Position numbers and translations under genes: made by a program
Part shown: positions 14,915-22,608 of the stretch, one piece after another
Numbering within the stretch: position 1 is the first letter of the stretch
Layout: every line of letters starts with the position of its first letter
The notes under the pieces: generated by a model
Seen by the model: the letters and a program-made list of their open reading frames with translations, nothing else
Database searches by the model: none
Told to the model about the DNA's origin: nothing
Assembly (NCBI GenBank): GCA_009929265.1
Contig: SAAU01000009.1
Location: 1 to 35,589, forward strand
From: Alphaproteobacteria bacterium
GTDB taxonomy: Bacteria > Pseudomonadota > Alphaproteobacteria > CASFRQ01 > SAAU01
Length of the DNA stretch: 35,589 nt
Direction of reading: 5' to 3'

Positions 14915-16702
14915 TTAGTCCGACAATTTTTGTAAAAGAGACTCTTTCTCTGTTTTCAAAAGGGTATATCTTTCAAAAAGTTCTTGATTTGAAGGATCTT
15001 TAATCAATTTTTGGCATAAAGAATCAAGCTCTTCTTCCAATGCTCTTAAGGAAATTCCCTCCAAAAGAATCTTAACTTCCTTTCGAATTTCATGCTCTTG
15101 CCTGAGTGATTTTAAAAGCATCTCGACATGATTTTGAATTAAATCTTTTTCAGGTAAAGTTTTGAAAAATTTTAACATCCCCTCTTGATGAGCTTCTTCA
15201 TTTTCAAGGAGGAATTCTACCATCTTATTTTTTAAATTTTCAAGACGAACATCTTCAAGAGCTAAAGTCATATAGTCTTCTAAAAAATCCTTAATAATCA
15301 AAGGATAACACGCAAAATAAGAAAGCAAGAGAAGCATGTCTTCGCGCCCTTTAAAAGACACAGGAACACTTTTAAGTAAGAGTTTACTTGAAAACCCTTT
15401 AGAAGATGATTTTTTCCATTTTTCCTTAGAGGAAGAAAAATTTTCCCGACAAAGGCGATAAAATTCATCTAAAAATTGATGAAGATAAAAAGAGCTCACT
15501 TGTTTGTCTTTTATTTCCTCTGCCAAAGCGGTCAATTCTTTTTTAAGACCTGCTTTTCGCTCTGGCGTATTTAAGATTTTCCCTTCTAATGCTTTATTCA
15601 AAACAACTTGAAATAAAGGAAGTGCATTGGAAATAAGCGTCCAAAAAGCCTCTCCCCCATACATTTTAATGTAATCATCTGGATCCACCCCCTCTGGCAT
15701 CCAAACAAATTTTAAAGACTTTCCAGAAGTTAACAAAGGCATGGCCTTATCACATCCACGGTAAGCTGCCCGAATACCGGCGCCATCCCCATCAAAGCAT
15801 AAAGTGGGCTCCGACACCATATGCCAAAGAATGTTCAAATGGCTTTCCGTTAAGGCCGTCCCAAGAGGAGCCACTGCAATATCTACCCCAGCTTGATGCA
15901 AGGAAATCACATCCATATACCCTTCAACGACAAGAACATTTTCCTTTTTATAAATGGCATCATAGGCTTGCTTTAGACCATATAATACATCACTTTTATG
16001 GAACAGCTCCGTCTCTGGTCCGTTTAGATATTTAGGTTCACCTTCACCTAAAATACGCCCCCCGAAAGAAATAATTTTTCCCGTTTTATTCATAATGGGG
16101 AAAATCAAACGATTGCGGAAATATTCATGCGGCGCTTTGGCATAATCAGACTTCTTAAAAAGACCAACCGCCACCGCATCATCCAAAGAAAACCCTTCCT
16201 TTTTAAGGAAAGAAGCCAATTTTCCAGAAGATGAATACCCCAATCTAAATTTTGAAATCATCTCCTTTGAAACCTGACGCTTTTGCAAATATTCACGCGC
16301 CTGGGCCCCTTCTAGAGAACTTAACCCCTCTTGATAAAACTGGCAGACCTTCTCTGTCAAATCATACAAAGATGTCCTTTTTTGAACCGCTTTAACTTGA
16401 TTTTCTGTCATTTTAGGAAGCGGCATATGTGCTTCTAACGCCAAAGACTTAACCGCCTCGACAAAGCCTAGATGTTCGTGATTCATCACATAATCAATCA
16501 CGTTGCCATGGGCCCCACATCCAAAGCAATGATAAAACCCCTTTGATTCATCCACAACAAAAGAGCCCGTCTTTTCCGAATGAAACGGACAAAGACCGAC
16601 ATAAGAATGTCCCCTTTTTTGCAATTTCACAGATCTAGAAATGACTGAATGAAGGGAGACCCGTTGCTTAAGCTCTTCTAAAAATCGAGAATCAAAAAAC
16701 AA
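14915..16702 (-). CDS. dnaG: DNA primase DnaG
   Basis: 595 residues; makes the RNA primers for replication and interacts with the DnaB helicase. An N-terminal CHC2 zinc-binding domain has Cys38, His41, Cys59 and Cys62 (CPFH...CFGCGAHG). The catalytic Toprim core is around 255-340, with VVEGYMDVISL and LCFDGDGAG supplying acidic metal ligands. The C-terminal part (about 430-595) is the poorly conserved helicase-binding domain. The start codon is TTG at 16700-16702, with AAGGA 9 bases upstream; no in-frame ATG lies between it and the preceding stop, and the sequence FFDSRFLEELKQRVSLHSVI matches family starts. It lies 56 bases after yqeY and before rpoD in the macromolecular-synthesis operon. 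Confidence 0.97.
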   Translation of the reverse strand: MFFDSRFLEELKQRVSLHSVISRSVKLQKRGHSYVGLCPFHSEKTGSFVVDESKGFYHCFGCGAHGNVIDYVMNHEHLGFVEAVKSLALEAHMPLPKMTENQVKAVQKRTSLYDLTEKVCQFYQEGLSSLEGAQAREYLQKRQVSKEMISKFRLGYSSSGKLASFLKKEGFSLDDAVAVGLFKKSDYAKAPHEYFRNRLIFPIMNKTGKIISFGGRILGEGEPKYLNGPETELFHKSDVLYGLKQAYDAIYKKENVLVVEGYMDVISLHQAGVDIAVAPLGTALTESHLNILWHMVSEPTLCFDGDGAGIRAAYRGCDKAMPLLTSGKSLKFVWMPEGVDPDDYIKMYGGEAFWTLISNALPLFQVVLNKALEGKILNTPERKAGLKKELTALAEEIKDKQVSSFYLHQFLDEFYRLCRENFSSSKEKWKKSSSKGFSSKLLLKSVPVSFKGREDMLLLLSYFACYPLIIKDFLEDYMTLALEDVRLENLKNKMVEFLLENEEAHQEGMLKFFKTLPEKDLIQNHVEMLLKSLRQEHEIRKEVKILLEGISLRALEEELDSLCQKLIKDPSNQELFERYTLLKTEKESLLQKLSD

Positions 16703-16758
16703 AAATTTTATCCTTATATTTTAAACATTTTCCTTTAAATAGGTTTTTCAAAACTTAT

Positions 16759-17214
16759 TTAACCTAAAAGATCTTTAAGCATTTTTGATGCCTTTGAAAA
16801 GTCCATTTTTCCAGCATATTCACCTTTAAGAGTTCCCATGACTTTGCCCATATCGCGCATCGTTGTCGCCCCCATTTTTTCAATAGCTGACTGAAGGACT
16901 GTTTTAATTTCCTCTTCTGTCATTTGAACAGGCATGAAAGATTGAATAATCTCAATTTCGGCTTGCTCTTTGGCGGCTAAATCTTCCCGTCCGCCCTTTT
17001 TATACATCTCAATGCTTTCGTTTCTTTGTTTAACCATTGATTGAAACATTTGCAAGATTTCGTCATCAGAAATCCCATCCATTGTCCCCTTTGAACGGGC
17101 CGCAATATCTTTATCTTTAAGGGTGGCATTGATAAGGCGTAAAGCGGATGTTTTTTCTGCTTCATGGGCTAGCATAGATTCTTTTAATGCTTTTTTTAAA
17201 TCTTCTCTTAACAT
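16759..17214 (-). CDS. yqeY: GatB/YqeY domain protein
   Basis: 151 residues, a stand-alone YqeY domain related to the tail of GatB, the amidotransferase subunit that helps convert Glu-tRNA(Gln) or Asp-tRNA(Asn). Visible family features: SALRLINATLKDKDIAAR near residue 23, GGREDLAAKEQAEIEII (about 74-90), SFMPVQMTEEEI and KVMGTLKGEYAGKMDFSK towards the end. The free form is thought to bind tRNA, but its role is unsettled. It is the first gene of the yqeY-dnaG-rpoD transcript, with GAGGA upstream of the ATG and a candidate promoter about 45 bases away. Confidence 0.95.
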   Translation of the reverse strand: MLREDLKKALKESMLAHEAEKTSALRLINATLKDKDIAARSKGTMDGISDDEILQMFQSMVKQRNESIEMYKKGGREDLAAKEQAEIEIIQSFMPVQMTEEEIKTVLQSAIEKMGATTMRDMGKVMGTLKGEYAGKMDFSKASKMLKDLLG

Positions 17215-17256
17215 AATTTCCTCTTTTATTTAGTTTATTTTATTTAAGTTCTACGA

Positions 17257-17285
17257 ATAATATAGGTTTTTTGGACAATTTACAA
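17257..17285 (-). promoter_or_regulatory. Candidate promoter of the yqeY-dnaG-rpoD operon
   Basis: Minus strand TTGTAA (17280-17285), 17 bases, TATTAT (17257-17262). It lies right after the rmuC stop (17289) and 43 bases before the yqeY ATG. Confidence 0.5.
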
Positions 17286-17288
17286 GAC

Positions 17289-18473
17289 CTACTCTTCCGA
17301 AGAAGATTTGTTTTTGGGAAAAGGCAAATCAGAAATTTCATCAATAGGCGGCTTGCTTTCCAAATTTTGTCCTTCAACATCATTCAAGCGACGCTCCACA
17401 GCTCGCGTTCTTCTATCAGCCATATCTAACGTTTTAACAACGCTTCCTAGTTGGTTCTTAACCTTATCTACCCAATCGCCATATTTTTTAAATTCTTGTT
17501 GAGCCTCAGAAAGGACTTTCCAAACTTCCCCTGATCTTTTTTGAATAGCCAAAGAGCGGAATCCCATCTGCAAAGAGCTTAAAAATGCCCCCAGAGTGCT
17601 AGGCCCTGCAATCACAATGCGTTCTTTATGTTGAAGTTCTTGCGCTAAACCTGGCCGTTTCATGACTTCGGCATATAACCCTTCTGTTGGTAAAAACATC
17701 AAAGCAAAATCCGTTGTTGTCGGTGGAGAGATATATTTACTGGAAATTTTATGGGCCTGCGTTTTAATACTACGTTCAAGCTCTACCGCGGCGCGTTCAA
17801 CCCCTGCAGCATCAGCATCCTCTGAGGCCTTCATCAAGCGTTCATAATCTTCCATCGGGAACTTTGAATCAATCGGGATAAGGACTTCCTGTCCTTCAAC
17901 CGTTCCCGGCAAAACAATGGCGTATTCGACAACCTCTGTCGTTCCTTGTTTAATCTTGACATTATGGCGAAATTGGTCGGCGGTCAACACTTGTTCTAAC
18001 AAAGAAGCCAGTTGAATTTCACCCCACGTTCCTCTTGTCTTAACATTTGTTAAAACCCGTTTTAAATCCCCCACACCAGAAGCCAGGCTTTGCATTTCGC
18101 CAAGACCTTGGTGCACTTTTTCCAACCGCTCACTGACTTGAGCAAAAGACTGTCCAATCCTTTTTTCCAAAGTGTTATGCAGATTTTCATCAACTGTTTC
18201 CCGCATTTTTTCAAGTTTTTGTGCATTTTCAGATCTGATTTTCTCAAATTGAGCATCCACACTTCCCTTTAAGGAATTATTCAACGTTTCAATCGTTTTA
18301 AGCAAATCTTGACGCAAAGTGGAAGCATCTTCATGGGATCTACGCTCCATTTGTTCTAGATTTTGACTTAAAAAATTTTCTTTTTGCAGGTGAGCTGTTT
18401 TTTCCAATTTGTAGATTAAAACAAGAAGTAAAAGAACCCCCAAAAGGGCTATACCGCTCAAAAGATAAATCAT
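17289..18473 (-). CDS. rmuC: RmuC family protein
   Basis: 394 residues from the ATG at 18473, preceded by AAGGAAATGA; an upstream in-frame start (18530) would add 19 residues without a better site. Residues 1-20 form one membrane helix (MIYLLSGIALLGVLLLLVLI), then a long coiled coil (25-130), then the RmuC domain (about 130-350) with VGDLKRVLTNVKTRGTWGEI, IPIDSKFPMEDY and FLPTEGLYAEV. RmuC limits DNA inversion/recombination at short inverted repeats in E. coli; it has a PD-(D/E)XK-related nuclease-like core. It is anchored to the inner membrane. It probably has its own promoter and is divergent from the HExxH membrane protein. Confidence 0.95.
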   Translation of the reverse strand: MIYLLSGIALLGVLLLLVLIYKLEKTAHLQKENFLSQNLEQMERRSHEDASTLRQDLLKTIETLNNSLKGSVDAQFEKIRSENAQKLEKMRETVDENLHNTLEKRIGQSFAQVSERLEKVHQGLGEMQSLASGVGDLKRVLTNVKTRGTWGEIQLASLLEQVLTADQFRHNVKIKQGTTEVVEYAIVLPGTVEGQEVLIPIDSKFPMEDYERLMKASEDADAAGVERAAVELERSIKTQAHKISSKYISPPTTTDFALMFLPTEGLYAEVMKRPGLAQELQHKERIVIAGPSTLGAFLSSLQMGFRSLAIQKRSGEVWKVLSEAQQEFKKYGDWVDKVKNQLGSVVKTLDMADRRTRAVERRLNDVEGQNLESKPPIDEISDLPFPKNKSSSEE

Positions 18474-18489
18474 TTTTTCATTTCCTTTC

Positions 18490-18520
18490 TTGACTAAGAA
18501 GAGTATATCTAATTTATAAA
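18490..18520 (+). promoter_or_regulatory. Candidate promoter for the HExxH membrane protein-aspS unit
   Basis: TTGACT (18490-18495) with TTATAA at 18514-18519 (18-base spacing) or TATAAA one base further. It physically overlaps the divergent rmuC promoter, so the two may compete. Confidence 0.4.
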
Positions 18521-18530
18521 AAATATGCAA
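18502..18530 (-). promoter_or_regulatory. Candidate promoter of rmuC
   Basis: Minus strand TTGCAT (18525-18530), 17 bases, TATACT (18502-18507). A transcript would start near 18495, giving a short leader with AAGGAAA before the ATG at 18473. Confidence 0.5.
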
Positions 18531-18562
18531 AAATTTTTTAACCTTAAAAAAAAGGAAAAGCT

Positions 18563-19258
18563 ATGCGTCTTATTTCTCATCTGTTAGATACAGCCCTTTA
18601 CTTTTTAAAATGGCCTATTGGCATTTTATCCCTTTTCCTTCTTTTACCAAGTCTTCAAACTTTGCACTTTTATTATCTTTATGAACTCTCGCTTTCTTCT
18701 CTCTTTCCTTTTCTTGGCGGATTGGTTGCTTATGGCGCCATTTTCTTTGTGATTATGCAAGGGCAACACTCTATCTTCTCAACGGCAGAGCACGAAATCA
18801 CCCATATGCTATTTGCGCTTTTAACAGGGCATAGACCCCTTGATATTGATATCGGAACACAATCAGACGGGGGCGGCTTTTTTGCCTTCAAAGGGCGGGG
18901 AAACTTCCTCATTACCCTCGCGCCTTATTTTTTCCCCACGTTTGCTTTTTTCTTGATGCTTGCCACGCCTTTTGTGCTTAAAAATAACCAAGATTATGCC
19001 CTTATGCTTCAAGGGGCTTTGGGCTTTTTGACCTCTTATCATTTTTTCAATATGGCTCTTGAAATTCACCCTGACCAGACAGATCTTCAAAAAGAAGGAT
19101 TTTTATATGCGTTCTTTTTGCTTCCAACCTTGAATATTTTGACATTGGGATATATTTTAAGTTTTGCGATGGAAGGGCAAAATGGTCTTCTTTTCTATAC
19201 AAAAATTCTTTACAAATATACGAACTCTTTTTATAATATGTTCCTGTCTTTTATTTGA
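18563..19258 (+). CDS. Integral membrane protein with HExxH motif (M50-like metalloprotease candidate)
   Basis: 231 residues with about five hydrophobic segments (near 15-33, 47-66, 115-138, 147-166, 178-201). Between the second and third lies AEHEITHMLFALLTG, where HEITH (77-81) fits the zinc-binding HExxH motif of peptidases; in M50/S2P-like enzymes this motif sits in or beside a membrane helix and is followed by a Gly-rich hairpin, here TQSDGGGFFAFKG. A later HPDQTD (169-174) could give the third ligand. M50 enzymes cut membrane-embedded proteins, such as anti-sigma factors. The sequence fits the M50B-like pattern but I cannot name the subfamily. AAAAAGGAAAAGCT precedes the ATG, and aspS starts 41 bases after its stop, probably on the same transcript. 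Confidence 0.7.
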   Translation: MRLISHLLDTALYFLKWPIGILSLFLLLPSLQTLHFYYLYELSLSSLFPFLGGLVAYGAIFFVIMQGQHSIFSTAEHEITHMLFALLTGHRPLDIDIGTQSDGGGFFAFKGRGNFLITLAPYFFPTFAFFLMLATPFVLKNNQDYALMLQGALGFLTSYHFFNMALEIHPDQTDLQKEGFLYAFFLLPTLNILTLGYILSFAMEGQNGLLFYTKILYKYTNSFYNMFLSFI

Positions 19259-19299
19259 GACAGTTTTTTATTTTTAGATTATTATTTATGGAGTTAAAA

Positions 19300-21093
19300 A
19301 TGAATCGTTATCGTACACATACTTGTGGAGAGCTCTCCTTTAAAAACGAAGGGGAACAGGTCCGCCTATCCGGATGGATACATCGTAAAAGGAATCATGG
19401 AAATTTACTTTTTGTTGATCTTCGAGATCATTACGGCATCACTCAATGTGTTTTAGATTGCGATAACGATAATTTTGATTTACTCTCCAACACGTCTCTT
19501 GAAAGTGTCGTCACGATTGAAGGAAAAGTCGTCGTTCGGGCAGGTAAAACGGTTAATGAAAAACTTTCAACGGGTCAAATTGAACTTCAAGTTTTAAAAG
19601 CAGAGGTTTTATCCACTGCTGCCCAACTGCCTTTTTCTATTTTAAGTGATAATTCTGACCTTTCAGAAGAAGCGCGCTTAACTTACCGTTTCTTGGATTT
19701 ACGGCGTGAAAAATTGCATCAAAATATTCTTCTTAGAAATAACGTTATTTCTTTTTTAAGAAAAAAGATGTGGTCTTTAGGCTTTAATGAATTTCAAACC
19801 CCAATCTTAACGGCTTCTAGTCCAGAAGGGGCGAGAGACTTCTTGGTCCCAAGTCGGGTGCATCCAGGAAAATTCTTTGCCCTTCCTCAAGCCCCACAAC
19901 AATTCAAACAGCTTTTGATGGTTTCTGGCTTTGATAAATATTTCCAAATCGCCCCTTGTTTTCGGGATGAAGATAGCCGTGCCGATAGAACGCCTGGTGA
20001 ATTTTATCAGTTGGATGTTGAGATGAGCTATGTGGAACAAGAAGATGTTTTAAACACAGTTGAACCTGTTATTCTTTCCTTGTTTGAAGAATTTAAGGAA
20101 GAAGGCAAAACCGTTTGCGCTTCTCCTTGTCCACGCATTACTTATCGCGACGCCATGAAAATCTATGGAACAGATAAGCCGGATTTAAGAAACCCTCTTT
20201 TAATTGAGGATGTGACGGAAATCTTCAAAACCGCTGGATTTTCAATTTATGAAGAAAACACCAAAAATCAAATGTGGGTGCGCGGGATTAAAGTTCCAGG
20301 TTTAGCCGAAAAATCACGTTCTTTCTTTGAAAAATTAGGAGAGTTTGTTAAAAAAGAAGGGTTTAGTCCTTTAACTTACTTAACATTCTTGGAAAATGGC
20401 GAGATTAAAGGCTCCCTTTCAAAATCTTTAAAAGAAGACGCTGTTTCTGCTTTAATTTCTAAAATGGAAATCAAAGAAAATGACGGCCTTGTTTTCGTTT
20501 CTGGAAAGGGCGAAAAAGCCGAAAAAATTATGGGCGCTTTAAGAATGCTTCTAGGTAAAGAAATGAACCTTATTGACGAAAGTCGTTATGAATTTTGCTG
20601 GATTGTTGATTTTCCTATGTTTGAACTAAACGAAGAAACAGGAAAAGTTGAATTTTCACATAATCCGTTCTCTATGCCTCAAGGGGAAATGGAAGCTTTA
20701 GAAACAAAGGATCCTTTAGACATTTACGCCTACCAATATGATATGGTTTGCAATGGCTATGAAATTTGCTCGGGCGCTATTCGAAATCACAGAGACGATA
20801 TTATGTTCAAAGCTTTTGAAATTGCAGGATACGGCCATGATGTTGTTGAAAAGAAGTTCGGCGGGATGCTTCATGCCTTTAAGTTTGGCGCCCCTCCTCA
20901 TGGGGGATGTGCCTATGGGATTGACCGCTTGGTTATGATTTTAGCAAATGAAAGTTATATTCGCGAAGTAATCGTCTTCCCCTTCAATCAACAAGCTCAA
21001 GATTTAATGATGGATGCCCCAGCTGAAGTGACGGAAGCTCAACTTAAAGAACTTCATATCAAAGTTGACATCAAAGAAAAAGATAAAAAATAA
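19300..21093 (+). CDS. aspS: Aspartate--tRNA ligase (bacterial type)
   Basis: 597 residues from the ATG at 19300, chosen because GGAG lies at 19290-19293 and MNRYRTHTCGEL matches the family start; upstream in-frame codons would overlap the previous gene. It charges tRNA-Asp with aspartate. An N-terminal OB-fold anticodon domain (VRLSGWIHRKRNHGNLLFVD) is followed by the class II core: motif 2 FRDEDSRADRTPGEFYQLD, a GAD insertion domain (about 280-430), and motif 3 GGCAYGIDRLVMIL near 540. The 'PGEFYQLD' version of motif 2 is typical of alphaproteobacterial enzymes. In organisms lacking AsnRS the enzyme is often non-discriminating; this cannot be decided here. Confidence 0.98.
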   Translation: MNRYRTHTCGELSFKNEGEQVRLSGWIHRKRNHGNLLFVDLRDHYGITQCVLDCDNDNFDLLSNTSLESVVTIEGKVVVRAGKTVNEKLSTGQIELQVLKAEVLSTAAQLPFSILSDNSDLSEEARLTYRFLDLRREKLHQNILLRNNVISFLRKKMWSLGFNEFQTPILTASSPEGARDFLVPSRVHPGKFFALPQAPQQFKQLLMVSGFDKYFQIAPCFRDEDSRADRTPGEFYQLDVEMSYVEQEDVLNTVEPVILSLFEEFKEEGKTVCASPCPRITYRDAMKIYGTDKPDLRNPLLIEDVTEIFKTAGFSIYEENTKNQMWVRGIKVPGLAEKSRSFFEKLGEFVKKEGFSPLTYLTFLENGEIKGSLSKSLKEDAVSALISKMEIKENDGLVFVSGKGEKAEKIMGALRMLLGKEMNLIDESRYEFCWIVDFPMFELNEETGKVEFSHNPFSMPQGEMEALETKDPLDIYAYQYDMVCNGYEICSGAIRNHRDDIMFKAFEIAGYGHDVVEKKFGGMLHAFKFGAPPHGGCAYGIDRLVMILANESYIREVIVFPFNQQAQDLMMDAPAEVTEAQLKELHIKVDIKEKDKK

Positions 21094-21107
21094 ATTTTTA
21101 CCCTAAA

Positions 21108-21142
21108 AGAAAAAGCACGGCTTAAAACGCTGTGCTTTTTTT
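21108..21142 (+). terminator. Rho-independent terminator after aspS
   Basis: AAAAGCACGGC / GCTGTGCTTTT stem (11 bp with one G-U) and a TTTTTTT run, 15 bases after the aspS stop. It may also serve the convergent gene that ends at 21180. Confidence 0.92.
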
Positions 21143-21179
21143 ATGAGTTTAAGTTTCTAAAAATTTTTCTTAAAAACGA

Positions 21180-21767
21180 TTATCTTTGATATCTATCATT
21201 TTCAAAAATGCGTGCTTTGAGGAAATCTTTTTGATCTGAAGTTTCTTCTTTACCAAACGAAAAAGCCTCCGTTCCTTTTTGAAGAGATTTATCTGTCACA
21301 ATGTCTTTAAAATATTTATCTCTTAACATTGATAATTCATAAAATAAATGCCTTCTTTTTGAAGAAAAGTCATCTTCTCTTTCGTCAAGATCCTCTGCAC
21401 GTAAATTTTTTTGCAATCTCAAGCTTGGGAATGCTCTTGAAAGATATTTATCAACTTCTTCATTCATTTTTTGAATATAAGGATTGTCTTTTATAAAGTC
21501 ATAAATAGGTTTTTCTTGTGTTGAGATTTTGTAAATATTGATTTCTTTTAGTTCTTCTTGCGTTAAAAGGAACCCCACGCGAATAAATAAGAAAGAATTG
21601 ACGACATTTCTTGCCCGAACTTCATAAGAGGTAGAAAGGTTTGATATCCGACCCAAATAGCGATCCATCACATCTTCTAAATCTGGTGAATTCCCAGTCT
21701 TTTTGATAACCTTTTTTTCTTCCTTACTCATTTTCTTAAGAAACTCTTCTTGCGATAAATTTTTCAT
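21180..21767 (-). CDS. Hypothetical protein, charged and helical
   Basis: 195 residues from the ATG at 21767 (AAAGGA 6 bases upstream; a TTG at 21773 is less likely). I do not recognise it. It is rich in Lys, Glu, Asp and Leu with no Cys-based site, no signal peptide and no membrane helix; predicted mostly helical by composition. Near the end it has YELSMLRDKYFKDIV, which is similar in form to EVEALREKYTNEFYL in the next upstream gene, so the two may be distant paralogues. It is very AT-rich (a sampled line is about 18% GC). It ends close to the aspS terminator and lies 93 bases after its neighbour on the same strand. Confidence 0.65.
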   Translation of the reverse strand: MKNLSQEEFLKKMSKEEKKVIKKTGNSPDLEDVMDRYLGRISNLSTSYEVRARNVVNSFLFIRVGFLLTQEELKEINIYKISTQEKPIYDFIKDNPYIQKMNEEVDKYLSRAFPSLRLQKNLRAEDLDEREDDFSSKRRHLFYELSMLRDKYFKDIVTDKSLQKGTEAFSFGKEETSDQKDFLKARIFENDRYQR

Positions 21768-21860
21768 TTTCAATCCTTTCCGCTTTAACTGCGAATCTGT
21801 ATTCCCCCTTATACTTTATCATTTTATAATTTTTGTCAACTTATTTTTTTAAGCTCTTTT

Positions 21861-22457
21861 TTATGAATGTCTAGATTCTTTTCCTTTTACGTTAAAAAAC
21901 GTTTTTTTCATAATTTTATCCCTTAAAAGCGCATTCAATCCCCGCCTCTTTTCCTTCTTTTTCTCATCTGGGAAGAAAGCATCTGCAAAAACTTTTAAGT
22001 TAAAATCTAAATAAAATTCATTTGTATATTTTTCTCTTAAGGCTTCCACTTCACTTAAAAAAGCCTCTCTCTTCTTTTTATCTTTTTTAAGGATTTCAAT
22101 AGCCTCTCTTTTTTTCAGATGAACCCCAAACATTTTAAGCAGGAAATCATCTTTCTTTTCTGTTTGCTCATCTTTTTGTGGCACATTTTTCAAAAAGAGC
22201 GCTGTAATCTCTTTTTTCAACTCACGCACAAGTGGATTTTTTGAAAACATTTTTTCTATTGAATTGATTTTATCAAAATCAAAAGTTTTCTCTTCAACCA
22301 CTTCACAAATCGCAGAAAAAAGGAAAATTTCGACCATTTTTTGGGACTTTTCTTTCGAAAAAGAAGGCGCTCTATCTTCAAAATAAGAATGAATTTCATT
22401 AAAAAAATCTAAAGGAACATTTAATTGTAAAAACTGTTCTTTTTCAAGCTTATTCAT
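21861..22457 (-). CDS. Hypothetical protein, charged and helical
   Basis: 198 residues, not recognised. Strongly charged (Lys, Glu) with hydrophobic spacing suited to helices (KMVEIFLFSAICEVVEE; LVRELKKEITALFLKN), no signal peptide and no catalytic motif I can name. The segment AFLSEVEALREKYTNEFYLD resembles the matching part of the gene at 21180-21767; both have almost the same length. It follows the rpoC terminator on the same strand, where Alphaproteobacteria usually have rpsL. GGAGAG precedes the ATG. It may be lineage-specific. Confidence 0.65.
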   Translation of the reverse strand: MNKLEKEQFLQLNVPLDFFNEIHSYFEDRAPSFSKEKSQKMVEIFLFSAICEVVEEKTFDFDKINSIEKMFSKNPLVRELKKEITALFLKNVPQKDEQTEKKDDFLLKMFGVHLKKREAIEILKKDKKKREAFLSEVEALREKYTNEFYLDFNLKVFADAFFPDEKKKEKRRGLNALLRDKIMKKTFFNVKGKESRHS

Positions 22458-22556
22458 AAACTCTCCTAAAAATCAAATACTTACCAAAAAAGCCTTTTGG
22501 CTCTAAATTTCTTTAGCACAAGAATAATCTGTTTTTACTTTTTTTTCAAACTCTAA

Positions 22557-22586
22557 ATAAAAAAAGAGGGAATTTCTTCCCCCTTT
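22557..22586 (-). terminator. Rho-independent terminator after rpoC
   Basis: Minus strand AAAGGGGGAA-GAAA-TTCCCTCTTT hairpin (one G-U pair) followed by a T-run, 23 bases after the rpoC stop. It ends the rpoBC transcript before the two hypothetical genes. Confidence 0.88.
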
Positions 22587-22608
22587 CTTCTTTTCTTTTT
22601 TTTAGAAA

